DNA from: Skermania sp. ID1734
Lineage (GTDB): Bacteria > Actinomycetota > Actinomycetes > Mycobacteriales > Mycobacteriaceae
DNA: 64,000 nucleotides
Assembly: GCF_007489285.1 (NCBI RefSeq)
Contig: NZ_VLIY01000015.1
Coordinates: 1 to 64,000, forward strand
Direction of reading: 5' to 3'
In this document: in pieces, positions 1 through 8,397 of the stretch
How the letters are laid out: each line of letters opens with the position of its first letter
Position numbering within the stretch: position 1 is the first letter of the stretch
The notes under the pieces: model-generated
Told to the model about the DNA's origin: nothing
The model's input: only the letters and a program-made list of their open reading frames with translations
Databases searched by the model: none
Position numbers and translations under genes: made by a program

Positions 1-163
1 CAGCCGAGCGGGCGTTCCACTCGGCGCCGCACACAGCGTCGGCATCGGCGGAGAGCAGTGCGTTGATCATGGTCTGCAGCAGCTCGCGCATCAGATCCGG
101 CGACGCGTCAGATAGGGCTTGGCCAAGCAGGCCTGCAGGGTCGACAATATGGGGTGCGGTCAT
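1..163 (-). CDS. IS256-family transposase, N-terminal fragment (runs off the window)
   Basis: The reverse strand from 163 reads MTAPHIVDPAGLLGQAL, then SDASPDLMRELLQ and MINALLSADADAVCGAEW. This is the characteristic start of actinobacterial IS256-family (mutator type) transposases. Only about 54 residues lie inside the window; the DDE catalytic domain would be further left. The ATG is fixed by the CAT at 161-163, with a purine-rich GAGGAGT upstream on the reverse strand (about 171-177). I could not identify the terminal inverted repeat, so the right edge of the element, somewhere between 163 and about 245, is open. The insertion sits next to a packed phage-like cassette. Confidence 0.8.
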   Translation of the reverse strand, partial: MTAPHIVDPAGLLGQALSDASPDLMRELLQTMINALLSADADAVCGAEWNARSA

Positions 164-225
164 CGCGATGACTCCTCGAGGATTCTTTAGACGGTTGACT
201 CGAAAGATCACGCGGTGGCCGCTCT

Positions 226-248
226 ACATCCGTCAACGACACGGATGT
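226..248. repeat. 8-bp inverted repeat over a start codon
   Basis: ACATCCGT (226-233) and ACGGATGT (241-248) form perfect arms around a 7-nt spacer. The right arm contains the ATG (245-247) of the first small gene. It could be an operator, a translation-inhibiting hairpin, or part of the end of the neighbouring insertion sequence. Confidence 0.4.
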
Positions 249-451
249 CGGAGACGATCTCGGCCACCGAGTTACACCACTCTATGGGGCACTACTGCGA
301 CGAGCTCGACGCGCTGCTCGCAGATGCTGGCCGAATTGACCGGCTCGATGCGTCGTCGAGGCTCTACAGCATCGGATGGGCGTGCCGGAACCTGTGCGCG
401 ACGCTCGCGGCCGTCGAACGCACACCGCGGGAACAGCTGGAGCAGTCATGA
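245..451 (+). CDS. small hypothetical protein (68 aa), first gene of the phage-like cassette
   Basis: The protein begins MSETISATELHHSMGHY and is 68 residues long, mostly helical in composition, with no motif I recognise. I chose ATG 245 over the in-frame GTG at 215, because the extra GTG-derived residues do not look like protein and lie in the leader. Its stop overlaps the ATG of the next gene (448), the ATGA arrangement typical of translationally coupled phage genes. The insertion sequence to the left may have cut off an original promoter or part of the gene. Function unknown. Confidence 0.5.
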   Translation: MSETISATELHHSMGHYCDELDALLADAGRIDRLDASSRLYSIGWACRNLCATLAAVERTPREQLEQS

Positions 452-693
452 GCCGCGGTCGCGCACCTCTCGATCCGACCGGCGCCATGCTGCTCCTGGA
501 GCGGGTGCTCGACCAGTTGCCGGCACTACCTCAGGCAGCGTGCCGCGGGCAGTGGCAGATCTACGAACCGCGCAGCCTGGGCGAGGAAGACGAGTGCGTC
601 GCCGAACGCCGCGCCGCCGCCGCCCAGCTGTGCGGCCGTTGCCCGGAACGTGTCCGCTGCCAGTGGCGCACCGAACCGCCAGGGTCGCCGTGA
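448..693 (+). CDS. WhiB-like iron-sulfur protein, short phage type (81 aa)
   Basis: WhiB-family proteins bind a [4Fe-4S] cluster through four cysteines and act on transcription, often through the primary sigma factor. Here the cysteines are visible as AACRGQW near residue 29, followed downstream by CGRCPERVRC, giving the family spacing C-Xn-C-X2-C-X5-C. The usual C-terminal G[VI]WGG turn and basic tail are absent: the protein ends a few residues after the last cysteine (QWRTEPPGSP). Mycobacteriophages and integrative elements commonly carry such small WhiB variants. ATG 448 overlaps the previous stop, and the next gene's GTG (690) overlaps this stop. Family call good; role in the element inferred. 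Confidence 0.75.
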   Translation: MSRGRAPLDPTGAMLLLERVLDQLPALPQAACRGQWQIYEPRSLGEEDECVAERRAAAAQLCGRCPERVRCQWRTEPPGSP

Positions 694-1013
694 GCAGCGT
701 CGTCAACGGGCTGTTGCTCGAGCGCGACGATCTGCTGGTTGTGCAACGGCTCATCGTCGTCGCTGAACACGCGCGCCGCCGCAACGGACTCCCACTGTCG
801 GACACCATCGCTCGACTGAAAACGCAGGTCAACGCAGCGCTGGCGGACAATCGGACACGAAACGAACAACCGTTGCAGCCCAACACATATCGTGAGATCA
901 GCGTCAGCGAGTACGCCACCCGCACCGGCTGCAGCCAGCGGACCGCGCGCCGCCACGCACAACGACACGGCCGCAAAACAGGCGGCCGCTGGCTCATACC
1001 GATCGAGGAATAA
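690..1013 (+). CDS. excisionase/MerR-type helix-turn-helix protein (107 aa)
   Basis: The C-terminal 45 residues read ISVSEYATRTGCSQRTARR, then HAQRHGRKTGGRWLIPIEE. This fits the HTH_17/excisionase pattern, in which a winged helix recognises DNA and the chain ends in a G-x-W-x-I-P strand. The N-terminal 60 residues are helical and unassigned. The likely start is GTG 690, overlapping the WhiB-like stop. In an integrative element such a protein could be a recombination directionality factor or a regulator of the cassette. It is encoded far from the broken recombinases (3.5 to 5.2 kb) and on the other strand, so a pairing with them is only inferred. Confidence 0.65.
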   Translation: MSSVVNGLLLERDDLLVVQRLIVVAEHARRRNGLPLSDTIARLKTQVNAALADNRTRNEQPLQPNTYREISVSEYATRTGCSQRTARRHAQRHGRKTGGRWLIPIEE

Positions 1014-1016
1014 CCG

Positions 1017-1241
1017 ATGGCCAACACCAGCAACACAGGAACATCGACGAACGGCAGCAGCGGCGCCGACGCCGACCAGCGCGCCGCGGTCATCGACTAC
1101 CTGAGCGCACTCGACCCCGCCGAGCTCGTCGCGCTGCTCGCTGAGGCCCTCGCCGGCGAGCAACCCACCAGCCGGGGAACGCATCGGGCAAACAAGCAGA
1201 CGAGCCCAACCGCGCGCATCGCGGCCGGCTACAACGACTGA
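1017..1241 (+). CDS. small hypothetical protein (74 aa)
   Basis: ATG 1017 follows the HTH gene by 3 bp. The product begins with a Ser/Thr/Asn/Gly-rich stretch, then an acidic helix (AAVIDYLSALDPAELVALL), and ends basic. No domain recognised. Its place in the close-packed same-strand run makes it a credible gene of the mobile cassette. Confidence 0.55.
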   Translation: MANTSNTGTSTNGSSGADADQRAAVIDYLSALDPAELVALLAEALAGEQPTSRGTHRANKQTSPTARIAAGYND

Positions 1242-1265
1242 AGCGTGAAAGGGCACTGACAAACC

Positions 1266-1454
1266 ATGAGCATCAGCCCCCAAAAACGAGTTCTCGTCTC
1301 CCGCGCGAGCCTGTACGACCCCGACTACGACGACGAAGCGGACCGACTGGCCGCAATCGACGGTCTCAACCCGCGCACGCGAATGGCGCTGGGCTACCAC
1401 GAACAAGCGAAAAAGGCGGCCGAGGAACTCGCCAAGCAGGAGAGCAAGCGATGA
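1266..1454 (+). CDS. small hypothetical protein (62 aa)
   Basis: The product starts MSISPQKRVLVSRASLYDP, has an acidic middle (DYDDEADRLAA) and a Lys/Glu-rich helical tail. The GAAAGGG sequence about 12 bp upstream may be a weak ribosome binding site. Its stop overlaps the ATG of the following gene (1451) by 4 bp, supporting translational coupling. No family recognised. Confidence 0.55.
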   Translation: MSISPQKRVLVSRASLYDPDYDDEADRLAAIDGLNPRTRMALGYHEQAKKAAEELAKQESKR

Positions 1455-1969
1455 CCCAAACCGCGCGGCCCACCGACGCCCAGCTGCAAGCGATCGTTGA
1501 TCAGCGCCTTGCCGAAGCCGCCCAGGCCAGGACCGAGCTGGAAAGCCGGCGCACCGCCGAACAGCAACGCCTCGCCGAGGCGCAACGCGCCTACGACCTG
1601 GCATTCATCGCCGACCATCGGAGGATCGACCAGCAGCTGGCCGAACGCGAACACGCCGCATTCACAGCCTTCCGCGACGCTGTAACCGCTCGTGATCTCG
1701 TCGCCGCATTCACCGCGTTCGCTGACTACCGCGGGCACCGCATCGCCCGCTATCACGTCCGCAGCCAAGCCCGGCAATCCCAAGACGCCCAACAGACCAC
1801 CGCCCAGATCTTGCCCGACAGCGACCGCTTAAGGTTCGACGGAGGTGACTTCATCACCGCAGTCAACAAAGCAGCCGAGGCAACCTATCGGCAGCGCAGC
1901 GACGAAATATGCGCGGAAGTAATTCCCGAACGCCCCGAGACCATCGCCGACCTCGACGGTGAAGGCTGA
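1451..1969 (+). CDS. hypothetical coiled-coil-rich protein (172 aa)
   Basis: Residues about 8 to 90 are an almost uninterrupted Ala/Glu/Gln/Arg-rich helix (for example AEAAQARTELESRRTAEQQ), which predicts a coiled coil. The rest is mixed, with a further helical stretch (AAEATYRQRSDEICAEV). There is no signal peptide or membrane segment. ATG 1451 overlaps the preceding stop. It could be a structural or scaffolding protein of a phage-derived element, but I see no specific motif and give no function. Confidence 0.6.
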   Translation: MTQTARPTDAQLQAIVDQRLAEAAQARTELESRRTAEQQRLAEAQRAYDLAFIADHRRIDQQLAEREHAAFTAFRDAVTARDLVAAFTAFADYRGHRIARYHVRSQARQSQDAQQTTAQILPDSDRLRFDGGDFITAVNKAAEATYRQRSDEICAEVIPERPETIADLDGEG

Positions 1970-1973
1970 ACCC

Positions 1974-2192
1974 ATGACGCTCGACGCGCTCGACCCGGGC
2001 CCCAACGGCGACTTCCCGTATCTGCCGCGCACACCCGACGGCTACCTCGACACCAACGTCATGCCCATCGGCATCCGCCGGCAACGCACACCCGACGGCC
2101 GTGTCGTGGAAATCGACGTGACCCCGACCGTTCTCATCGACGGCGCGCACGTGCCGATCACCAGCGTTCTCCCACCGCCACCAAGCCCATAA
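1974..2192 (+). CDS. small hypothetical protein (72 aa)
   Basis: From ATG 1974 the protein starts MTLDALDPGPNGDFPYL and is rich in Pro, Gly and short beta-forming stretches (VEIDVTPTVLIDGAHVPI). It contains two similar segments, RTPDGYLDTNVMPI and RTPDGRVVEIDVTP. An in-frame GTG at 1959 would overlap the previous gene and add five residues; either start is possible. No family recognised. Confidence 0.5.
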   Translation: MTLDALDPGPNGDFPYLPRTPDGYLDTNVMPIGIRRQRTPDGRVVEIDVTPTVLIDGAHVPITSVLPPPPSP

Positions 2193-2205
2193 GGGAGCGC
2201 CCGAA

Positions 2206-2340
2206 ATGGCTCACATCATCAAGCACCTGGAACTGTCAGCGAACATCGTTGGGAAAGCACCCGCAATCAGCGAAACCATAGACGTGAAGGTGATCAGCAC
2301 CGGCACGACAAGCATCACCGTAGCCATCCGAGCTGGGTGA
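2206..2340 (+). CDS. very small hypothetical protein (44 aa)
   Basis: ATG 2206 is preceded by a good ribosome binding site, AAGGGAG (2191-2197). The product starts MAHIIKHLELSANIVGKAP and ends TGTTSITVAIRAG, a Val/Ile/Thr-rich beta-type composition. It is the last gene of the same-strand run before two hairpins, which supports it being a real terminal cistron. Function unknown. Confidence 0.5.
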   Translation: MAHIIKHLELSANIVGKAPAISETIDVKVISTGTTSITVAIRAG

Positions 2341-2353
2341 CGCAGCAGCGCGG

Positions 2354-2389
2354 CGCGCCGAGATGAACGGTGGTGTGGATCTCGGCGCG
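2354..2389 (+). terminator. 11-bp stem hairpin after the small-gene run
   Basis: CGCGCCGAGAT (2354-2364) pairs perfectly with ATCTCGGCGCG (2379-2389) across a 14-nt loop. There is no U-tract, as is common for mycobacterial hairpins. It starts 14 bp after the last small gene. Confidence 0.5.
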
Positions 2390-2413
2390 TCAGCAGTCGC
2401 GCGACACCTATAC

Positions 2414-2456
2414 GGGCCGCTGCCGTCTGCACTGCCTTTCCAGACGGCAGCGGCCC
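2414..2456 (+). terminator. 16-bp perfect GC-rich hairpin terminator
   Basis: GGGCCGCTGCCGTCTG (2414-2429) and CAGACGGCAGCGGCCC (2441-2456) are perfectly complementary around an 11-nt loop. It is one of the strongest hairpins in the window and lies in the 340-bp gap 2341-2680, which otherwise holds no gene I can support. It most likely ends the small-gene operon and insulates the following gene. Confidence 0.75.
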
Positions 2457-2680
2457 GGACACAAACTGATCGCCGCCGCGGGGTGGGGGCATGCCCCTTC
2501 GCCGCCGCGCCGGGCCGCCCTGGGTGAGGCGAAAATTCCGTGCGGACAGTTCACAGATATCCGCATCTGCGACCCAACAACCAGGTGATCGACCGAATCT
2601 GAGGAGAAGATTCGACGAAATTCCACCCTCGACTGGCGGCCGAAAGCTGCGATAAGCGCCCGCCCGTAAGATTCGATTCC

Positions 2681-3301
2681 GTGATTGCGAAACCGGTCAA
2701 GTACTCCGCGGCATGGGTGCCCTACGACGAGCGTTCGTGGGACCAGGCATCTGCCTTGGCCGGCGAATGGATCGAGGATGAAGCGCAGCGGCTGAGCTTG
2801 CCTGTTGTACTACTCACCAACACATTCAGCGGTCAAGCCGATAGCGGGCCGCTGGCCGATTTGGTGCGACGCGGCGCGATCCACACGACACGGCGGTCGC
2901 GTTCGGTTTCGTCGGGAACCGGCCCAGTGTTCGCGTATGTGCCGCATGTCCGCGAACTTGCCTACAGCATCCAGCTCGCGCGTAATACCGCGCTGTGCGT
3001 GGTGGAGACCCCTTCTTTCCCGGTGCGTGGATGGGCCTCCGCTGTCGGCGCAGTTGACTTGTTGACGGGCGAGATCACGCCGCCGCCGGCAGCCGAGTTG
3101 AAGGACGAGTTAGACCATCTGGTGTTCAACGGGAACAACGGTTACGGCGATGTGTACGGTAAGCGCGACGCGAAGCGATCACTTGGGAAGCTATCTGCAA
3201 GTGCGGATTATGACCCGGATTTTATCGTCGGGTATTTGGCTGGCAGCGGCATCAGCGAAAATGGTCTGACGAATATTCAGAAGCTGATCGGGAAGCTCTG
3301 A
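2681..3301 (+). CDS. hypothetical protein of unknown family (206 aa)
   Basis: The likely GTG start gives MIAKPVKYSAAWVPYDERS. The protein is soluble, with mixed alpha/beta composition and no signal peptide. Recognisable stretches are VVLLTNTFSGQ, then VFAYVPHVRELAYSIQLAR followed by NTALCVVETPSFPVRGWA, and a Gly/Asn-rich loop (NGNNGYGDVYGK) before a C-terminal helical part. I do not recognise the family. The 49-aa acidic protein 18 bp downstream is probably co-transcribed. Placement between a strong terminator and dead recombinases suggests element cargo; a toxin-antitoxin or defence role is only a guess from context. Confidence 0.6.
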   Translation: MIAKPVKYSAAWVPYDERSWDQASALAGEWIEDEAQRLSLPVVLLTNTFSGQADSGPLADLVRRGAIHTTRRSRSVSSGTGPVFAYVPHVRELAYSIQLARNTALCVVETPSFPVRGWASAVGAVDLLTGEITPPPAAELKDELDHLVFNGNNGYGDVYGKRDAKRSLGKLSASADYDPDFIVGYLAGSGISENGLTNIQKLIGKL

Positions 3302-3319
3302 CCCCGAGGACCGGATGCA

Positions 3320-3469
3320 ATGGCGACGTTCAAGGATCTTCATGGCGAGCCGGTGCTCGACGAGTCCGATGAGCCGTTCATCTACCACGGCGAGGAACTG
3401 ACCGAGGAGCGCGCCGCTCAGTTGGCGGCCGAAACACTCGCCGAGATCCGCCCGCATGACCACGACTAG
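3320..3469 (+). CDS. small acidic protein (49 aa), partner of the preceding gene
   Basis: ATG 3320 lies about 10 bp after a GAGGA motif. The product starts [19 protein letters not shown], continues with [19 protein letters not shown] and ends EIRPHDHD. It is strongly acidic with a C-terminal helix, resembling small antidote-type proteins in size and charge, though I recognise no exact family. It lies 18 bp after the 206-aa gene, and its end overlaps by 4 bp the tail of the convergent recombinase remnant. Confidence 0.5.
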   Translation: MATFKDLHGEPVLDESDEPFIYHGEELTEERAAQLAAETLAEIRPHDHD

Positions 3470-4319
3470 GGTGTCTGGAATGTCGCGAACGGAGTGGACC
3501 GAGCGTCAAAACGGCCGCAACTGTAGCCAGTGCGGAAAGCGGTTGCTGATTCAACAAGTGGCAGCGGACCGGGTTCGGTGGTGAAGTGATCGCCAGCGGC
3601 GAATCGGTCGAATGCAGCGGCACCTGTATTGGCGACGTCGAAGCGCGCTGACTCTAAGGTCATCAGCTGGTCGATCGCTGTACGGCGGCGCGTGTCGCTG
3701 ACCAACGTGTAAATGCTCGTTGTTTGCGACGACTGGTGGCGCATCAGCTCCTGGACAACGCGTAGATCAGCGCCGCATTCGACAAGGTGAGTGCCGTAGA
3801 AGTGCCGCAGACAGTGCGGTGTGCCGGGAACCTTGTTGCGCAGCATGCGAAGTCGGGTGCGTTCGCTGACGCAGCGGCCGCCGACGCGCCGGGCCCGTTG
3901 GCCATGAACCAGTAGCCCGCCGGCATTCTGCGGGCGTGCGCAAGGATCAGCGGGTGCGCCGGCAGCGTGTACGTCGATCCGCCCTTGCCGGTGACCGTGA
4001 GAGTGCCGGCCTCGGCGTCGAGCTGGTTGCCGTGGAACCTGGCGACCTCGGCGACGCGCAACCCGGCGAGGCCTTGCAGCAGGCACATCGCCCGCAGTTC
4101 CGAGTCGCTGGTGGCGATCAACCGCTCGAACTGGCCGCGGGTGACCGGGCGAGGTTGCCCAGTTCCGGGCGGCCGAGCCACTGCGCTATCTCGCTGGTGC
4201 CGGCGTCGAGTAGCGGGCCGTGGTCGGTCTGGAACCCGGTCTTGGACAGTGCGTTTCGCGCGGCCCTCCGCATACATGTGCGTAGCCCACCGCGACAGGA
4301 TCGGATCGGAGCTGCTCAT
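3466..4319 (-). pseudogene. tyrosine recombinase (phage-type integrase), frameshifted with an internal deletion
   Basis: Reading from ATG 4319, the N-terminus (MSSSDPILSRWATHMYAEG) shifts frame after RAKRT. The next part of the core-binding domain ([19 protein letters not shown]) is in another frame. The chain then jumps to [17 protein letters not shown] with much of the usual core-binding domain missing, and a third frame change occurs after WFMANGPG. The catalytic pieces remain: [10 protein letters not shown] (Arg), TGKGG (beta-hairpin Lys), [11 protein letters not shown] (His-x-x-Arg), [11 protein letters not shown] (His) and SIYTLVSD (Tyr). At least three disruptions make it inactive. It starts 10 bp after the end of a second, related recombinase. 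Confidence 0.85.
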
Positions 4320-4329
4320 TGCGCCCCGC

Positions 4330-5181
4330 TCAAATCCGGTTGATCGCGTCAGCGCGCCGCGGATCCGACACCCGGGTGTAGACCGCTGTGGTGGCGAGGT
4401 TCGCGTGCCTGAGCAGTGTTTGCACGGTGCGCAGGTCCGCGCCGGTCTCGACCAGGCGAGTGCCGTACCAGTGTCGCAGGCGGTGAGCTGTACCGTTGGC
4501 GATGTCCGCGCGAGCCATCGCACCCGCGATCATCTCGGATACGCTGCGCGACTTGAGATGTTCGCCAGGCCGGGTCGCGTTCGATGGGAACCATCAGCCC
4601 CGTTTCGGCATCAGGTGAGCCTCGTCAACGATCAGCGGATGCAGCGGAATGGTTTCAGCGTGGCCACCCTTGCCGACCACCCGCAATGTTCGGGATTCGA
4701 GGTCGAAGTCCTCGCCGCGCACCTTCGCGATCTCGTGGACCCGCAGACCTGCATACGCTGCGAGCAGGATCATCACCCGTGTCCGGTGATGCATGCGAGT
4801 GGCGATCAGGCGGTCGAGTTGTTGGTCGCTGATCGGCCGGGGAGTTGACCTCGGTAGCCGTGGCGCTGGCAGGGTCGCGGTGGTGTTGTGCCCACCGTTG
4901 GCGGAGAACCAGTCGAAGAATCGTTTGATCTGTACGTAGTAGGTGTTTCTGCTGCGGGCTGCAAGGTGTGGACGCGCCAGGAACCGTGACACGTCCACGG
5001 CTGTGACGTATTCGATGGGTGATCCTGCGAACCGTTCCACCGCCCTCAATGTGCGCACTGATTCCTCGACCCACCTCTCGCCCTTGCCGGCGCCGCGCTG
5101 GTGGAGCTCCCATCTGCTCAGCGGCGGTAGCTCGGTCCCGTCTGTGCCGCCGGTGGAGACAAGTCGCAGTGCAGTGGTCAT
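4330..5181 (-). pseudogene. tyrosine recombinase interrupted by a single in-frame TGA
   Basis: ATG 5181 opens a 283-codon frame with an N-terminal SAM-like core-binding domain (about 20 to 105) and the catalytic domain (about 115 to 283). Visible are AGLRVHEIAKV (Arg), VGKGGHAETIP (Lys hairpin), [11 protein letters not shown] (His-x-x-Arg), [10 protein letters not shown] (His) and VYTRVSD (Tyr). The frame is intact except for TGA at 4594-4596, between HLMPKRG and [10 protein letters not shown], where relatives usually have an aromatic residue. Without the stop the enzyme would be complete. The gene heads a two-recombinase operon with the more decayed copy downstream. Sequencing error is possible but the neighbour's decay argues for real inactivation. 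Confidence 0.85.
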
Positions 5182-5509
5182 GGTTCCTCCGTCATCGTGG
5201 GTAGTAGCCCTCTCGGGCCGTCCGGCCGCGAGGGAGGCGCTGCGCGCCTACTGGTGCCTGTGCTTGGCCCCTTCCCCAATTGCGCCCCCGTTCCACGATT
5301 CGCCAGACCGGACTGGCCAACGACTTCTAGACCTCCCACCAACTGGCCGTGGAAGATCCCGCGTTGAACCCGTCGCGTCGTGCGCACTCTGCTTCGGGCT
5401 GCCAGCGCCGTTCGCTGGACTGTGAATCACCGGACCGATCTTTTGTGTTGCTGCTGGGGCGGGACCGGCAGAAAACCGCCCTATTCTGTTGTCTCGCAGG
5501 GATGTTGGC
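5182..5509. other. gene-free stretch upstream of the recombinase pair
   Basis: This 328-bp interval between the recombinase start and the next reverse-strand gene contains no open frame with protein-like composition and no tRNA. It would be the natural place for the recombinase promoter and an attachment core, but I found no repeat of it elsewhere in the window that would mark att sites. Confidence 0.4.
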
Positions 5510-5725
5510 CTAGTTGTGGTGTTCGGCGTAGAAGTCGGCTAGGGATTGAATGTCACGCGACGTAATGAGGGACCAGCGGACGAGTCCCGCGTATCGGCGG
5601 GCGAACCTGTCCGGGTCGGCATCGCCCTGGCGGGTCGCGTAGTCGAGCGCATCGGAATAGGCGTGCTCGACGGCTTCGGTCTCGCCAGGGGAGAGGCGTC
5701 TACGTCGACCGCGACGATTCGACAT
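5510..5725 (-). CDS. small basic/acidic hypothetical protein (71 aa)
   Basis: From ATG 5725 the product reads MSNRRGRRRRLSPGETEAV, then a helical acidic region and ends SRDIQSLADFYAEHHN. The Arg-rich N-terminus could contact nucleic acid. The start lies inside the end of the upstream gene (overlap 26 bp), indicating coupling. No family recognised; probably part of the accessory element. Confidence 0.5.
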   Translation of the reverse strand: MSNRRGRRRRLSPGETEAVEHAYSDALDYATRQGDADPDRFARRYAGLVRWSLITSRDIQSLADFYAEHHN

Positions 5726-5903
5726 GACGCAGTAACCGCAGCGCACCCGCCGGATCGATCTCGCCACGGGCGAGACGGTCGGCGATGGTCGCGGCGTCGA
5801 GAAACGTGACGCGGCTCAGACCCTCCCGCCGGCACAGATCGGTGACTTTGGTCATGGCGGGCAGCAGCTCGGCGCGGGTCAGCGGCCGGTCTATCGTGTG
5901 CAT
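5700..5903 (-). CDS. small hypothetical protein (67 aa)
   Basis: ATG 5903 gives MHTIDRPLTRAELLPAMTK, followed by a helical body (DLCRREGLSRVTFLDAATI and ADRLARGEIDPAGALRLL). The pattern of short amphipathic helices is compatible with a small DNA-binding or antidote protein, but no family is recognised. An inverted repeat sits immediately upstream of the start (5908-5933), a likely control site. It overlaps the following gene by 26 bp. Confidence 0.5.
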   Translation of the reverse strand: MHTIDRPLTRAELLPAMTKVTDLCRREGLSRVTFLDAATIADRLARGEIDPAGALRLLRHVESSRST

Positions 5904-5907
5904 AAAG

Positions 5908-5933
5908 GGTGTCCTAGCGGGCTAGGGGACACC
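5908..5933. promoter_or_regulatory. inverted repeat upstream of the small reverse-strand operon
   Basis: GGTGTCC...TAG (5908-5917) pairs with CTA...GGACACC (5922-5933), leaving a two-base bulge. It lies 5 bp upstream of the ATG at 5903, where an operator or leader hairpin would act. Confidence 0.35.
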
Positions 5934-6179
5934 TGAGCGTTCGAGAATAATTGCGTCTACAGTGCATCGTGACGTACAGCGGTTACACCGGCCTGTACAG
6001 CGTTTGGTGCGCTGTTGATCGCCAAGTACGTCGAGCGACTACAGGCCCGTGGATGATGCGTCGTACTGTTTATCGGGAGGTCAAGGTCGCTAGGGCATCG
6101 CAGCGCGCCAGCGTGAGGAGCGGAACGCGACCGGAACCGGACCGTCGAGATCAGCGAGTCAACGGAAACGGAGCGCGGC

Positions 6180-7920
<1,741 letters not shown>

Positions 7921-7921
<1 letters not shown>

Positions 7922-8388
7922 TGAGCATGACCGACTGGGAGTTCGAGGCACGACCGCACCGTACGGCGCGCTTTGCCACCATCATTGCCGCGGTGATCAT
8001 CGTGGTGATGGTGGTGGCCGGTGTTCTACTGCGGCACAACGCCACCGGTGTCTATTTCCGGACCGCCGATCAGGTCGCCATGGTGTTGCTGGGTCTGCTG
8101 CTCGGCGGAGCGGTGCTGTTGCTGACCCGGCCCCGGCTGCGTGCCAATGCCCGCGGCGTCTCGGTGCGAAACGTGATCAGCGAGAAGTTCTTCGAGTGGA
8201 ACGTCGTGCGCGGTCTGTCCTTTCCCGATGGCGCGTCGTGGGCGCGGATCGAACTGCCCGACGACGAGTACGTAGCGGTGATGGCGATCCAGGCCAACGA
8301 CAAGGAACGCGCGGTGGAGGCGGTGCAGCGCTTCCGCGCCTTGGGTCGCAAGTATGCCGGCTCGAGCCAGGGCTTGCCTCCGGCGTAG
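7921..8388 (+). CDS. PH-domain membrane protein (Rv1417-like)
   Basis: The 155-aa protein has two N-terminal membrane segments (FATIIAAVIIVVMVVAGVL and a second, VAMVLLGLLLGGAVLLLT). A cytoplasmic domain follows, containing ANARGVSVRNVISEKFFEW and AVEAVQRFRALGRKY, typical of the bacterial PH-like domain in small mycobacterial membrane proteins. It sits in the same place as Rv1417 after ribH. Its role is unknown; conserved coupling to riboflavin genes (TGATG overlap) suggests co-expression. ATG 7921 was preferred; ATG 7927 and GTG 7918 are alternatives. Confidence 0.8.
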
Positions 8389-8397
8389 CCTGCCGAC

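Noticed and set aside
163-245. Exact right end of the IS256 element
   Set aside because: No convincing terminal inverted repeat could be assigned with the left end outside the window.
63-1013. Long open frame covering the start of the small-gene cassette as one 316-aa protein
   Set aside because: Its first two thirds are Arg/Ser/Pro-rich shadow of other frames; only the end (from 690) is protein-like.
4594-4596. Selenocysteine codon in the recombinase
   Set aside because: No reason for selenocysteine in this family and no SECIS-type hairpin was noticed; a nonsense mutation is simpler.
1-5950. tRNA gene as integration site
   Set aside because: No cloverleaf or CCA-type end could be found in or next to the element.
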